Source: Ditylenchus dipsaci
Lineage: Eukaryota; Nematoda; Chromadorea; Rhabditida; Anguinidae
Length of the DNA: 64,000 nt
Reading direction: 5' to 3'
Assembly: GCA_004194705.1 (NCBI GenBank)
Contig: SADC01001036.1
Coordinates: forward strand, 372,001-436,000
Numbering within the stretch: the first letter of the stretch is position 1; the number at the start of each line of letters is the position of its first letter. The notes beneath the pieces were generated by a model that worked only from the letters and a program-made list of their open reading frames with translations, was not told the origin of the DNA and did no database searches. The position numbers and the translations under genes were made by a program. Of this stretch, positions 29,321 through 42,815 are shown piece by piece.

Positions 29321-32300
29321 AATGTTTTTCATAAATACAGAAGTAGACAGGGTGAAAAAAAACATTCGGGCTTGAGACTAATAAATTCAGCTTCTTTCAA
29401 GACCAGCACATTTGCATTTGTTAAAACAGATCATCAACAGCTTCCATTCTGCTGTTTAAACTGACCAAGGGCTAGAAGGATCAGGACTTGCCGGCAGTAA
29501 TAAATTTGGTCTGAGTGGCTTATAGCAGCGCTAACTAGTTCACACTACTGGACATCGCTTGCCCTGCTCTGTGTATCCAAAGACGACAACTGACCCCTCA
29601 CCTATTATCCCCCTATTGCACTCAAGAGAGTATAGGAACTAATAAATTGGAGCATATTGATCGGCTATTTGGAGAACAATTTAGCCAAAGGTATGCTTTT
29701 ATTCCTGCTTGTGGCTAGAAAATAAGCTCGATCAATCTTAGCCGAATGTATTCAAGCAACCACAACTAAAATTCTTTATTACTGCTTATTTTTGATCAGA
29801 AGTTATTAGTTGAAATCAGTGCAAATATAATTTTACTAATATTATTTGGTTGAAAATGAAAAATAGCAAAAAATCTACAGTGAAGTTTTTACGACTCGAC
29901 ATCAATCAAGGTCAATCCCCAGCTGAGTTCGGCACTACTTTTAGTCTGTTTTTTTAATTTTAGACTTTTCAGTTAAGGAGGAAAATTTGTAAAACTTTCG
30001 ACTTTACCAAGCATTTTCGGAAAAAACTACAGTTTTTGCAAACCTACTAGCGAATACCCTCCAACGATTTCCCTTTTTTAAATTACTGAAATATATGTTG
30101 CAGACTCTGAAAAAGTGCGTAAGACATTTTAGTCACAGCTTCCATACGCTGGCCTACCCCTGAGCCTAAGTCCTGAGCCTAGATTTGTTGTTCCAAAAGA
30201 TAGTTACAGCGATTTTGAAAATGTCAGATTCTGAGGGGGGTGGTAATTCTATACTTTTTTTGCTAATACTAACCTCACCGTAAAGTGGCTTCTGGGGAAA
30301 AATGGTGAATACTGCTAGAAAGCCACGATCTTTTTCGCCAATCAGGCAAATTGGGTGAAAAGAGGATGGACGTAGCCTGAGGTCAATCTTCACTGTGTGA
30401 CGTTTTATCGGACCCAACCGCAGAGAAAAGTAAATAATTTTAGAAACAAATTACACGCAATCTTCAGACAAAAAATGTAACACCTTAACAAAAAGTCTGA
30501 AAAAATCAATAAAAAGTAATTTCGGTCAAAATATTTCTAGCACAAATCTCTCGCAAATCCATCAAAAAGGCCACTTTTTTGGACATATTAAGCCGAATAC
30601 ATAAAAAGAACAGCCTAAATTTAATGAGACAGCATGAAATTTGAGCAAATGCTAATCCATGTGCACATGACTAATCTTCATGTCTCAAAATGTGATACAA
30701 TAATTCCAGATTTAGCAAGAATAAAAGGGTAGATATGCCTGTTTGTCAGTAGTAGTAGCAAATGTCCTGGTCAGCGTAATTGAGGCATCAACTACTTTGG
30801 CTAATGAGCAGGCCCTCAATGTGTCTTTGGATGGAGTAGGAGGAAGGATTTATAGACTTAGAACAGACAAAAATGCCGAAAGAAGGTGTCCTTCTGGCGA
30901 GGTGGCTTTTGAAAACTAATTAAAGAGCTGCTGGTTTTATCCTTCTGTTGGCTTTTGTCATACCTTTTTACAAGCTAAAAAAGAGTAAGTTAATAAATCT
31001 ATCACGTAAACAATTATTTGCTAGCCATTAGAAGTATGGCACAACTGAATATTTTCATCATGAATTTCAATTGTGGGTTTTATAGAAAGAGGGGAGATTT
31101 TCGGATGCAGAATAGAATAGAATAGAAAAAGTGAGATCAGTATAGCACCTGGCAGTTTAGACAAAAAGGTTCGAAAAGCAATTTAAAATATTTTTTTATT
31201 ATACCGAGATAAATAGCTACAAAATCAAAGAAGTATTACTGGAGAAAATACTGTTGACTTATTTAGTACCAAGAAAGAAAGTCTATTTTAGTCTATTTTT
31301 AGCCGTCTTACACCCTGAAGACTTTTTTTTTCAGGATAATGGTGTCAAAAGAAGATTAAAGGTGAATTTGTGTACTTGACGTGTTTAATCAGGGTTTATG
31401 AGGCTATTCGAAAATTAAATTTGAAAATTTGAGAAAAGTACGCTTTTTAGTCTCAGTCCTACCTGTTGTTTTTTATATGTTAAAAATAACCATTAATATG
31501 AAACATTTTTTCTAAGTTTAGCGTTTGCAACAAAACTTTGAAAAAAACGAAAAAAAGAGGGGGGGTCAATGTAAAAAAGGCTCTTATTCTCATATAGAGC
31601 CGGACTTTTCTAATATATGATGTGAAAAAACACTGTTTTTGCCGCCCTCTTTCTTTTGCGTTTTAAAGTCACTTGGCTGAAAATGGGTAGTAATCACAGT
31701 TATAAGACCAAGCAAAAGTATTATATATTTTGGGATGAGAATTGTGCATATACCTCCCTAATAAGACATTTCTCAGGATGGCTGACCAATAGCTGCACAT
31801 ACTTCTTTTTCTATTACTGCTACTCATTATTAATTTTGGATTTAACATGTTTACTAATACCACACAATCTATCCCGCTGCCCATTTCATTTTTAATAAAA
31901 CACACATAATAATAAATAAATATAATCAGAGTCCTGTTGTTCAAGTGCTTTTGCTTCAACCAGTCAATGGTAAATAAAATAAACTTTGGTCAGCTAGCGG
32001 TCACCCCTGCTGGCCTCTTCAACTGGATTACCGCAGGCGACCTAAAGACCTCTTGAGTAGTAGTAGCCCAGCCTCCTAGTAATAATGGTGGGTGGGAATG
32101 AGGAACACAACATGATGCCCTGGCCAGCCGGATTAGGATTAGAGCATCATGAGTGTCCCCCTGACCAACCAGCCAAGTAATGGGATTGAGTAAACTGACC
32201 AGGGGAGACTAAAGTAAGGGGATCCCTTTCTTGTCCAAACTCTTTAGAATTTGGGTTTTGTTTGTTAGTTCGCAGGGGATTTGAATTTGAGGGTGCAGAA

Positions 32301-32721
32301 TGAAATTTGAAGAGTATGAGCAGTGAAAAGGACAGAGGTAATCAATTTATTATGTATTTTGTAGATGGCCAGAGGGGGATGAGCAATCCACTTAGAAGAT
32401 AGTCAAGTTGACCAGAGGTCAAAATTGGATTTGAGGTTGAAGAGGCTGTTAGTTTTAGGCCAACTAGAGATTAAGGTTGCAGGACTTGAGGGCAGGATTG
32501 TAGGAAAAGTATTTGGGCGTTTGGGATTATTAAGTCATGTTAGAAAAGATTAAAGAGCGAAAAAAGGCGTAAACTACACTTTTAGAATCTTGCTGATTTT
32601 TTTATCTTTTTTTAAATTCGTTGATAAAAGTTATACTTATACTGCTTCTATAAGACAAAGTCGCACCTGAAAAATTACAAAATGTACCTACTTTGGAGTA
32701 GCTTGAAGGTGGAATTTTGCA

Positions 32722-32850
32722 ATGGGTCGGCACCGCCGGTGCCCGGGTTTTGCCCGGTGCCGAAATTTCAGAGGTCTGTGCCCGGCGCGGTGCCCGGTGC
32801 CAAGATTTCTGATGCCGGTGCCTGGTACGGTGCCGTTACCAAAATTCACA
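32722..32850. repeat. GGTGCC/GGCACC short-word array
   Basis: Repeated GGTGCCCGG, GGCACCG and GCGGTGCCCGGTGCC words, strongly self-complementary, in an otherwise AT-rich region. Related to 9435-9610. Confidence 0.6.
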
Positions 32851-33574
32851 GCAATGCTTAGAGCTGATACTAGGAGGGTAAACTACGATTTTTGGAAACT
32901 AAAATCTCAGATCTGCTATATTAATAGAAACACTAAAAATACAATAAAATTATAGGTAATAAATTAAAAGAACATTAGTATCAAAATTTAACATATTAAC
33001 AAGCAAACATAACTTTCCAGCAAATTTGGTATCCGAAAAAAAGTATAGTAAAGAGGGACACACACCCTTCATGCTGCTAGTGCTAAAACCTCAGCTGGCA
33101 AATTGGCATAAATAAAAGTTTTTATTTTTGGAAGAAGAGCTCTTTCTCCTGCCCCTTACTCGGCCAATTGGCTGGAAACAAGTGGTGCGCCTAGTAGGCC
33201 TTTCACCCAGACATTTACCCACAAAAAGAGAAGCAACAATCTTTGCTACTGGATTTACTTGGTTTTTGGGTGCCAAAGCTCCACTTGGTCAATTTTTTTG
33301 GCTGTGTGGCAAAAGAAAAGCAATGACATTTCCTCTTCTTTTTTTGGCAAACTAACGCCTGATTCTCCAGGGAGTTCGGCTTTTCCTCAAAACTTGGTTT
33401 ATGCAAAACCAATTGACCAGAAGAAGATTTATAGAAGTCGGGAACAACATTTTTGAACTTTTGGCATCTGTAAAAAGATGCGGAAATGAGGGCAAAACAC
33501 AGAATTATGTTTTTTGAAAACAAATTTTTAAATATTAGTCTGTTTGTTTAATATTTTTGATAGTTTTGCATATA

Positions 33575-33784
33575 CCGTAAAACCTCAAACAGTACCCCAA
33601 CCCTCTGGTTGAAAATCGTGTTTGTGGCATTGCGTTTTTGACCCACTTTTTGAAAACTTTTGTAGCCAGTGAGATGAGTGACCAAATGCGTGGTAATTTG
33701 CCCAAGACAACTGTTGAAAAAGTAGATTTAAAACACAATGCCAAAAACAAGATCAGGAGTGTGCTACTATTACAGGTTTTACGG
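33575..33784. mobile_element. CCGTAAAACC-family MITE (TA target)
   Basis: CCGTAAAACCTC at the left and GGTTTTACGG at the right, TA on both sides (33573-33574, 33785-33786). Inner GGCATTGCGTTTTTGACC and AAAACACAATGCC pair; the same inner words occur at 38290, 43018 and 46390. Confidence 0.75.
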
Positions 33785-33786
33785 TA

Positions 33787-34090
33787 CGTGTAAGTTCGTC
33801 CTAAGCAACCTCCCCCCTGAGACTGGTTGAGGAAATGTGAGAAAATAAAAAAGTAGCGTCTCAATCCGCACCACCGACATCCCCCCCCTCTACTCGATTG
33901 AAATACCACCCTTCAGTCATTTTGCCTTGGTCGCCCAAGCTAATTTTTTGAACGAAAATGTGAAAAAAAATAAAAATCAGCTAGGGATACCAAGGCAAAC
34001 TGACTCGGGAGGGGGGGTGGTTATAAACTGAAATCGAGCCAGGGGTGTATGCTAAGATTCAGCCAAAGTAAGAATTTGCATGCCTAAAAA
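33787..34090. repeat. Fold-back repeat with CCTTGGTCGCCCAAG core
   Basis: TTTTGCCTTGGTCGCCCAAG and CTAGGGATACCAAGGCAAAC are inverted; outer GATTGAAATACCACCC and GGGGGGTGGTTATAAACTG also pair loosely. Confidence 0.5.
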
Positions 34091-35582
34091 ATGAAATCAC
34101 AAAGCAAATTTTTTTTATAAAAATAATTACAATTATAAAGTTTTGGGTCAAAATAATCTACATTTTTTTTCTAGATCCGAGAAGACATTTTTTGTATATT
34201 TTAAAAAATATAACATCTTAAAAGTAGGCAAGACATGATTTCGGCACTACATTTACCGAAATTATATATAGGCGGCATATACCTACAAATAAAACTGATA
34301 AAATTTAAAAATTGAGTACTTCCTGAAACTAGTCTCCGTTAATTCTCACCTCTATGTAAAAGTGGTTTATTAGGCCCGCTAATCAATAATAACTTTCTTA
34401 AAAATATTCTTTTATTTCAAAAAGCCAAATTCTTTGTGGTCACCGACAACTGCACCAAATTAATCCCCATCAAAAAAAGGCGGTAAAAACATAAGAGAAT
34501 TAAAGTTTACATGAACAAGAAAGAAAAACTGAAAAATATTATTAACTGCAAGAACAGATGCTATAGTTAGCTAAATAAGTTAGAAAGCTGTGCTTGAAAT
34601 GTTTTTGGTAAGGCAAGAAAGAAAAATTTGTTAAGATTATTAGCTATTAGTACTAGTTTAGCTAGCCTATTTTTAGTCACATAAACTAATTTAGTGAATC
34701 CGTATAAGTGTTGGAAATAAAGAGCTACCTTTAGTTTTTGGCAAAAAGCTAATAAAGACACGCAAAATGTGGTACTAGATTATAAACTACAGTTTTTGAC
34801 CTATGTTTTGGCTGAATAGTAAATATTTCACCAAATGTTTTGGCCCTTTACACTTCTAGTGAGTCTTTCTGTCCTAGTCGTCAATATTGGATTTATCTTT
34901 TCATTTTCGGGTCTCATAGGTCAAATTTAAAACGTAAAAATATCACATGTTAAAAATACCGCAAATTGATCCCTTTCTAACAAGTACTAGCCTAACTATG
35001 CGTCTAAGCACAAACGACGCTACTGGGATATATCCTCCCCAATAATTTTTGGGGGTACCTAAAACCACCATTTTTGAAAAAAAAGTTGTGCAAAAGCCCT
35101 TGTTAGTAATGGCTGGCCCTGAGCCTGATCCTAAACCTACGGGCCTAAGACAAAGCCTACGCCTAAATTATTATTGGGTGGGGAATTTTTCCAGTAGCGC
35201 CGCACAAACCAATAGTAATCAACATATAAACCAGGACAAAAAGTAGACCAGTGAGTGTGATAGAGCCAATTTTTAAAAATCAAAAAAAAATTGAAAACAA
35301 AAATTTGAAATTTTTGACCGTATTCGCTCACACTATATTTGCTGGTAGCGTTGAAATTGTTAGCTCAACGATTTAAGTGTTTTTGAACAAAACAAGAGAC
35401 TTTCCCAGTAACAAACAAACGTAAAATCTACTACTGCGGATAGTCGGACTGATGTCTATTTGGTATTTCAAGGCTTGTTATTCTGAAAGATAAAACTTTG
35501 ATGCTTCTAAAAATGTTTATCGAAGTCGGGATACATGCGATTTTTCAAACTGATCTAGTAAATTATTATTAGCAAAAGATTC
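34091..35582. other. Intergenic, no gene recognised
   Basis: AT-rich sequence with scattered short repeats (for example GCCTGAGCC/GGGCCTAAG words near 35115-35165). No supported feature. Confidence 0.5.
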
Positions 35583-36257
35583 GGCGCTACCGGAGTATAC
35601 CAACCCCCAAATGAATTTTGTTTAAAGTGTTTCCAAACACCCTATACCGACCTAAAATTGACTCACAAACTCGAAAAAGACATTATTTTTGTGTTCTGGT
35701 CAATAAAAAATTGAGTTTTGGGACCACCCAAATATACCTATTTTGACCATTTTTGAAGGGATTTTGGGATATTTCGGGAAAGGACCAAAAATACACCAAT
35801 TTAGTGTAAAAAGGAAGATGTTGAACATAATTTTGTTGACTGGTGCCTACCGCATAAATAAACTCTGGTATGTATACATTTTTATGTATCCAGAGTTACT
35901 TTCGAGTGATTTGCGTCTAAGGTATGTGGGTGTGCGCATCTCAACCCCAAGCAACCAAGCCCCGGAGGGGCGCATAGGGCTTGGTTTGTTAGAGATGCGC
36001 GCACTCTTTTACCTTAGACATAATTCCGAGCAAAGCTCAAAAATGCATCTAGAGACTATTTTTGCCCAGCTCCAGTGACCAAAACATGCCAAAACAGGCA
36101 AATGGTCGAAATTTAAAAATGTCCAAAACTCAATTTTTTATTAACCAGAACTCAAAAATAATGTTTTTTTTGAACTCCTGAGGCAATTTCAGGTCGATAT
36201 AGGGTGTTTGGAAACACTTTAAAAAAATTCATTGGGGAGGGGTTATACTCCGGTAGG
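35583..36257. mobile_element. Fold-back element, family A
   Basis: GGCGCTACCGGAGTATACC and TATACTCCGGTAGGGTC are inverted ends. AAAGTGTTTCCAAACACCCTAT and ATAGGGTGTTTGGAAACACTTT pair inside. The central hairpin module is at about 35860-36020 with CCTACCGCATAAATAAACTC. A partial relative lies at 53500-54110. Confidence 0.78.
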
Positions 36258-36900
36258 GTCAAAGATTCTAAAAAGTGTTGGACAAAGTGCTAAAATGAAA
36301 TTTTCGGGTGTTCTTTTGGTACCGTTGACTTTTATCGAAATTAGAATTTTTGCAAAAAGGCCAAATTTCTATCAAAAACATTTGTCGAATTTACTAAAAC
36401 AAAAGCTTAAGTCATCAGCTGTCGACCATTGCCTAGCAAAAAATATTGAGAGTTTAATTCCTTTGGCTGTTACAACAATCCCTTTACATGTTTTTTATTG
36501 ACAGGAAGAAGAAGAACAAAGAGATGAGTGTAAGAAAAGAAAAAGCATCGATAAAGTCTTCAGCTAAACGCTTCAAGAACCAAGATGTTCTTGTTGTTCT
36601 GAACAGCCAGCAAGGCAGACCAAATAAATGAAAGTTTCTTCTCTGACCCACACTCCAATAGATGTGCTGTTAATGGACACAAAGAAAGTTGTTCTTATTA
36701 TGTTTCTTTTTCCGGCAAAACACTTTTTGGCTAGAACAGCAATTAAAAGCCTCAAGCTAACAAAGAAAAATGAAATTTGGGCTTTATTTTGGTATATAAC
36801 CTAGAGTTTTTTTTCTAGCAGGGTGTTTACACCATTTTTCAAAAATTAGCTTCATGTTTGTTATTGGGCCTCGTTTTTTTAAATTATGTTAGTTTGTATA
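36258..36900. other. Intergenic, no gene recognised
   Basis: Short open frames only, without codon or domain support. Confidence 0.45.
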
Positions 36901-37146
36901 CCGTATTTTTTTTAATATACGGACCGGTAGGTTTATTTTTCAACCTCTCCGGAATCGGGGAAATTTCTGGTCGATCTCAAGATTTTTGGGTGAAAATCCA
37001 AAATCCAAAAAAGCGTGATCGGTAGAGCTCATGGATATTAAGAACACGCAATGAACAGCTTTGCAAAATATCTACTCTCGGCTGAGATATAGGTCCTCAA
37101 AGTAGTAGGAGGGCGGGTGGTGGTCGATACATTAGAGAAAATACGG
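36901..37146. mobile_element. CCGTATT-family MITE (TA target)
   Basis: CCGTATTTTTTTTAATATACGG at the left and AGAGAAAATACGG at the right with TA flanks. The interior has the same GGTCGATCTCAAGATTTTTGGG-like stretch as other members. Confidence 0.6.
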
Positions 37147-38263
37147 TATTAGAGTCAAGATATTAAGAGTTTAAAGTTCCCTTTGGACTACTGAAATCTT
37201 AAAAATGTGAGTTATACATGTTTGGGCTCTAGTAAAGAAGCCACGGCTTTTTTTGTCTTGATCCACCTGAGTTTTTAAAGCAAAAGAATCTAACGAAAAA
37301 AACCAACGCGAAAAAAGACAGCGGCTTCTTTATCATAGCTCATGTTCGAGGAAGTTGAGCAATATCTGTTACAACCTAAAATTTACATTCCATGTGAAGA
37401 GCGTATAGGTTTAAAGTGAAATAGCGACTCAAAAATTCAAAGCGCCGTCACAAAATATTTCAAAAGTGAAATTTTCGGATTTTAGGCTAGAAATTCTTGC
37501 GCTCACTCTTTTCCAGATAGCAACAAAGCAGAATTATTCAAAATGGGGTAAACGCTAGTAAAACATTTGCCAAAAAAACTGGTGATAGGATTTATCATTG
37601 TTGTGGTAGTAAGCTTAACCCTAAATCAGTATCAAAATGCCAATCAATGAGCAATCACAACAAAAAATAGCCTAAGAAAGGAGATATTTCTTTGAAGAAA
37701 TAAGGCAGCTAAAAACAAAGAAATGCCGATGAGTAATCTTATCAGAGTTGAGCAATTTTTGTTAGATGGTTGTTTTGATGTGCAGCTTTTTCGGTGGCTA
37801 TTTGGTATTGTGCTATAACAAAAAAGGAAAAAATATAATATTTAACACTAAAAATGAGTACTTTAGACTAAAATGAGTATTTAATCCTTTTCAAAGAAAG
37901 GAATAACTAGGGTAAGGAACACTAGCAAAGCAATAACTAATCACTAAATTATAGCTTGCCGCTTTTTTAAAAGCAGAGGTTGAGTGTGCATTTCAAAGGC
38001 TATTTGTTAGGCAATAAAAGTAAAATCTAATTCTTGGGATATTAGTTTTAGCATTTGAGGGCATAATTAACTGTAAAAGGAATTTATTAGGTATAATTTT
38101 TGACCATCATTTTTTTTCCTCACGCGTCTCATCTCATAATTTTTTTCTTTATACAAATTTTAACGAACATTAGTGAAAATACGAACGTATTATTTAAATT
38201 AAAATATTTTCTGAATTGACAATAATTGACCATAAAATCTATATTTCCCTCATAATTCCAACA
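37147..38263. other. Intergenic, no gene recognised
   Basis: AT-rich; a GCCGCTGTC/GACAGCGGC pair near 37250-37330 hints at another degraded fold-back. Confidence 0.45.
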
Positions 38264-38540
38264 TTATAAATTCAAAACGGTGTTATTGGCATTGTGTTTT
38301 CGACATACTGTTTAAAGAATGTTGTTCAACAAGTTAGCACTTAAAATTAGAGATAGAAGCGATGCGATGTATCGCATCGCAACATCGCATCGCACGCAGC
38401 AAATTTCGTCTAAAAACATCGCATCGCAACATCGCAAAAAGGCAAATTTCTATCTCTACTTAAAATTCAGCCGAAAAGATAAATTTTTTAGAGTGTTTCC
38501 AAAAAGGGTCGAAAACACAATGCCGAAAACAGGATTTTAA
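38264..38540. mobile_element. Fold-back MITE split by a hAT miniature
   Basis: TATAAATTCAAAACGGTG...GGCATTGTGTTTTCGAC is mirrored by GTCGAAAACACAATGCC...ATTTTAAATTTC. The two halves are interrupted at 38348-38458. Confidence 0.6.
38348..38458. mobile_element. 111-bp hAT-type miniature with GCATCGC array
   Basis: TAGAGATAGAA and TTTCTATCTCTA ends; a perfect 8-bp duplication CTTAAAAT at 38340-38347 and 38459-38466. The inside is GCGATGCGATG / CATCGCATCGC words, self-complementary. Confidence 0.85.
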
Positions 38541-39205
38541 ATTTCAAATTTTCGAATTTATAGGGAAATGCGTATTTTGTGAATTTTTCAAAAAATTGAT
38601 AATATCTGGTCGAAAAAAGTAATATTTTAAAAGAAAGAAGCAAAGAAAAAATTGAATGAGCGGACGGATTGTCACTTGGAAAACCACTGAAAATCTTACT
38701 GAAATTCAGTGGTTACGCGCTTGTAAATTGACTATGAGAAACATTACACGGTCACTGAAAATATTTTTCTCTAAAAATTTAAAACATTTTACTCTGCATT
38801 TAAAATGAAAACAAAAACTGATTTATTTTTGGTTGGCAAAACAAAAAAGCTTGGTCAGCAAGCCTAATCATCCACTAAAAACCGATTTTCCCACAGAAAA
38901 CATATAGGATAGCTGTGGACTGGCAGGAGAGAGTACAAGCTGAACCTAAAGCTGAATTTGTTTTCTTCTTAAATGACAAAAAGCAACTTGGCGGCTGCTC
39001 CTGCTCTGGCCTGTGTGAGAGAATCAATTTGCCTTCAAATGGGCGGTGTATATTTGAAGTGAAGACAACAAAGGGAAAAACCTTTACGCACAACAATGCT
39101 TTCTAAAACAAGGTGTTGGTCAGTCGAGCCTTTTTATCAGTTTAAAAAATAGAAAATGTTCTAAATGGTAATTTTCATCAGTTTTTTCCATATCAATACT
39201 ATAGT
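38541..39205. other. Intergenic, no gene recognised
   Basis: A 63-codon open frame at 38915-39106 has no recognisable motif and is not called. Confidence 0.4.
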
Positions 39206-39207
39206 TG

Positions 39208-39345
39208 GGCGCTACTGGAGAATCGGTTTCCATTTTTCTTTAAAAAAAACCAATAATGGGGACTAAGGCATATTTTTGAAAAAAACAACAGGGGAGACCA
39301 AGACAAAAATGGTAACAAATTCTCCGCTAGTGCCCCATAATTGTC
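39208..39345. repeat. Palindromic repeat, GGGCGCTACTGGAGAATC type
   Basis: Left GGGCGCTACTGGAGAATCGG, right complement AATTCTCCGCTAGTGCCCC. Inner AATGGGGACTAAGGC and GGAGACCAAGACAAAAATGG. Related to 29236-29320. Confidence 0.6.
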
Positions 39346-39505
39346 CGCTGGGCCCAATTTATCTACCAATCCTGCCGGAGAGGCTTTAAATAGGTGGAGG
39401 ACGGCTAATGCGCTAAAAAAAGAGAACGGCCGAACATTTTTTTTCAATGGTACGACGGTCAGCAGAATTTCATATTTCATCCCGAAAAAATGTACTGCTT
39501 CGATA

Positions 39506-39767
39506 CCGTATATTCTCGATTAGAAGGCCCCTCTCTAATAGAAGGCCCCTCTCTAATAGAAGGCCCCTCTTGAGGACCTATATATCAGCCTAGAAAAAGA
39601 AATTCGCAAATCTGTTTTTCGCGTTTTCTTAGTTAACACGAGCTTACCTGATTCCACTTTTAAAATTTTGGTTGAGCACGCAAAAATCTCAAAATCGAAA
39701 TATTTTTTTCCGACTTTTTTAGGGTTGAAAAATAGAAGGCCCGGGCCTTCTAATAGAGAATATACGG
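39506..39767. mobile_element. CCGTATA-family MITE (TA target), best-preserved copy
   Basis: CCGTATATTCTCGATTAGAAGG at the left and CCTTCTAATAGAGAATATACGG at the right, TA flanks (39504-39505, 39768-39769). TCTAATAGAAGGCCCC is repeated two to three times near the left end. Confidence 0.82.
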
Positions 39768-42497
39768 TATCCCAACTTTTTCCATTTCATTTTTTTTAAC
39801 TTTTTTGTATGAAAAATAGATGACGCAACCAACTCGCCAACGAAAATTTCGATTCTAGTTTATCGTTGGAAAGTTTTGGAGTTGCCGATTTCTGCCGCTG
39901 GCGATTTACGCCTGTGCCGAGATTTCGAGTTTTCGCCGTGGCGAGTATTTTGCGCTGGCGAGTCGGTTGCGTCCCAAATAATAGCAAAGATCACTAAATT
40001 AAAGCTTAATATGGTGCATAGCTTGCCAGTGCCACGGTGAGTTTGAACTTGGTCAGGACCCAGAGATAGTTCTGAATATCGACTTGAAAATAGGTTATCG
40101 TGCCTTTCGCTATATTTTTAACAAAAAAGTCCACAAAAAGCCAAAACTATTTTTTTGTCACACAGCCTATGAAGGATTTCCCAAAAGGTTCAGCAAATAG
40201 CCGCCTCTAACAGCCGTATCCTCTTCATTATTAGCCATCCACCCAATTGCAAATTGATTTGTTACAGTCGGGCGCGCAAAAATAATAAAAAGGGTGACGA
40301 CCCAAGTGAGAACTAAGTGAGGACCTATTGCTCTGTCCACTTGGGCTCTGTGTGATTTTGATGGATGGATCCCTACTATTTTTGCTAGTAAGCAACAGGA
40401 GGCGTTTGGCCTGAACTCTAGGCCAATTTATTTTGTCTTGGTTTGCTACTTTAGTAACGTTTGTCGCTGGTTTAAAAAAGTCAGGGGAACAAAGGTTGGA
40501 GCAGGCAAAAGAGAGAGTCAAAAGAAATCACACTAAAATTCATTAACGGCTACTTAATGGGCCTGCAAAAAAGGGGTGTAAGAGCAGAAGATGTGGACAG
40601 ATTGGACACAAAGGGCTTAAAGGATGTCCACATTAAACAAACTTAGCGAATAAATTGCTTTTGGAACGAGAAAGTTACTGCATAGTGAGGGTAAGAATGG
40701 CAGTCTTTCTCAAAAGATGCATATATGTGACTTTTTTTAGTATAAATTACATATAAATTGCTTGGAAATAAACTTTTATTTTTAACTCTGGGAGGCATGG
40801 CGTGTTTTTGCCCTGTTATGGAGTGTTCTCGCGAACAATCTAAAAGGATTTTTGCCAGAAACGGGAAATTAAATTACAGCCAATTCATAAACAAAACTGT
40901 ACGTCGTCAACTGTAGGATTCTTGAACGCCTCCCAAAAAGGGTTTGAATCATTTTTGTAGGTTTTTGGGCGTAAAAGTGTAGAAAACAGGCAGCTTTTGT
41001 ATTCCATGTTTTCTGACTTGAACACGGCAAAAAGAGCTCCTAGATAAACTTATGGTCGAGATTTTTAATTGCAATTATGTCTAAGATGAGTGAGTGCGCG
41101 CATCTCTCACTCACCTAGCGCCCTGCGCCCCCGAAGGGGAGCAGGAAACTTGGTGGCTTGATGTTCAGATGCGCTTTTCAGGGTACCCTTTTAGCTTGAA
41201 TTGCCTTGGTCCCCCAAGGCAAAAAGTCAAAATTTAGTTTCAAAATTTTCAAAACCTGCTTTCTCCTACCTAAAAGCACGAGTTCTACACGTTTAAGGCC
41301 CTAAAACACATAAAAGTGCGTCAAACTTTGTTTTGGCAGGAGTTGGTAAACCTAACTTCAGCCTGTTTTCTTGTATATTATTATATGAAAATGTTACAGT
41401 TATCAAGATACAGTTCTCCAACAAACAACCACTGATTCTGACTAAGATTCTCACCCTTTGATACTTGTACGTCGATAAATGTAGAATTTGAAGTTTATTA
41501 TACGAGAAATAATACAGTTATCTTACATGAAATACAGAAAAAAACATGAAAAAAGAATCCTTGCTATCCTGCGAGAGTCATCCCAGAAAAATCTCTTTCA
41601 CAGCACCAGTTGGGGGACTGATATGAGGGATTATACGCACCAATAAAAATACAGTTTTTAAAATAAATAGGCAAATAGGACAATGAAGACATGATTTTAA
41701 ATTTCCAAATAGTAAATTTAAAGACCACCCTAAAACATTCCTTCTTGTGGTCCAGCATGTAACCGGAAAGGTAGTAGTAGCCCAAAAAGAGGAAAACCTG
41801 CGACCTCAACAACATGATGAATGTTGATGGCCGCTCATCCTCCCTCATTATAATTATTATTTGTTAATAATAATTTGGATGCTGTGGAACACCGGAAAAT
41901 AAAGGAGTGGACCGCTATTAGTACTAGTAGTCCATCCATAGTGTGCGTTCCTTACAAGCCCTGTTGGCGGCCATTCCCTGTTCAATTTGCGGTAATTACA
42001 CTTTTGGGACAGGGCAAGGGTCGGCACACCAAAAGAGCACTGGATATCTGCCCAAATTAGCCGTTAAATCTGATTCCTCTAGTAGTGCTCAGATTATTAT
42101 TGTTTCAGAGGAAAAATTGCGAAAATTCCTCAATTAAGTATTGGGAAAGACGGTAAACATTCTTTACTTATTACCTTTTTTGAAAGATGTTATAAAGAAA
42201 AGTTGTAAAAAGAATGCAAATTTTAATGGAGAGAAAGAAAGCAAGTTGTTACAACCAACAATATTATGCGCATGTACTGGGGTCATCTGCTATAAAAGAA
42301 AGATGAATTCTGAAGAACACGACTCTTGATATCAGTATTTAATAGTCGCACTGCTGCTACGATAACTCTTTATTGCACAAAAAGGAATCATTACTACCGT
42401 TGCAGTTATAATTTTCATCAATTTGCTGCATTCGATCGGTGAAAAAGGATTATTCGTCTTTCTCGTACTGTCGAACCTTGATGCCTCATATGCAGAG
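39768..42497. other. Intergenic, no gene recognised
   Basis: Includes a CTGGCGA/TCGCCA word cluster at 39820-39965 and a partial family A module at 41085-41170 (GTGAGTGCGCGCATCTCTCAC, CCCCGAAGGGG). No coding support. Confidence 0.5.
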
Positions 42498-42815
42498 GCC
42501 GGCGCGTGCACAGAATTTTTAAACGTTCCCCACGGGCCAAAAAGTCACGGGCCGGCTTGGAAAAGCCCGGAAAGTTTGCCGACTATGTAAAATCGTTGAC
42601 TATTGACAAGTTTGTAATTTTTTTTTAATTACTTAACTATGAAGATAACATCGACCATGAAAATTTGCTTAACTATGTAAAATATGTGCACTATGTGAAA
42701 TTTGTTGACTACGGAAAATGTGTTGACTATTTGAAATTTGTTGACCATGTGGAACTTATCGAAGACTTGCCGGGCCGGGTCAGGCCGCCAAAATTACAAT
42801 CCGTGCACATGCCTG
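42498..42815. mobile_element. hAT-like remnant (GTGCACGG ends)
   Basis: GCCGGCGCGTGCACAG at the left and CCGTGCACATGCCTG at the right resemble the ends of the 4425-5667 element (CAGACATGTGCACGG). GGGCCGG words lie just inside, with TTGACTATG-type repeats between. No duplication found, so boundaries are approximate. Confidence 0.45.

Larger units (their letters stand above)
28189..33574. other. 5' flank of the nephrin-like gene; intergenic, repeat fragments only
   Basis: No exon or RNA gene recognised. Repeat traces include a fold-back pair near 29090-29215 (GGGGATCAAGGCAAAC...), a small palindrome at 29236-29320 (GGCGCTAGTGGAGAATCGG mirrored), a half copy of the TACGCTGGCCTACC repeat at 30146-30215, and a GGTGCC array at 32722-32850. 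A promoter could not be assigned. Confidence 0.5.

Noticed and set aside
33128..33523. Overlapping open frames on both strands
   Set aside because: No motif, start codons are not ATG for most, composition is not distinct from surrounding repeats.
41564..41848. Minus-strand open frame with hydrophobic segment
   Set aside because: No recognisable domain, no splice or leader support; likely chance in AT-rich DNA.
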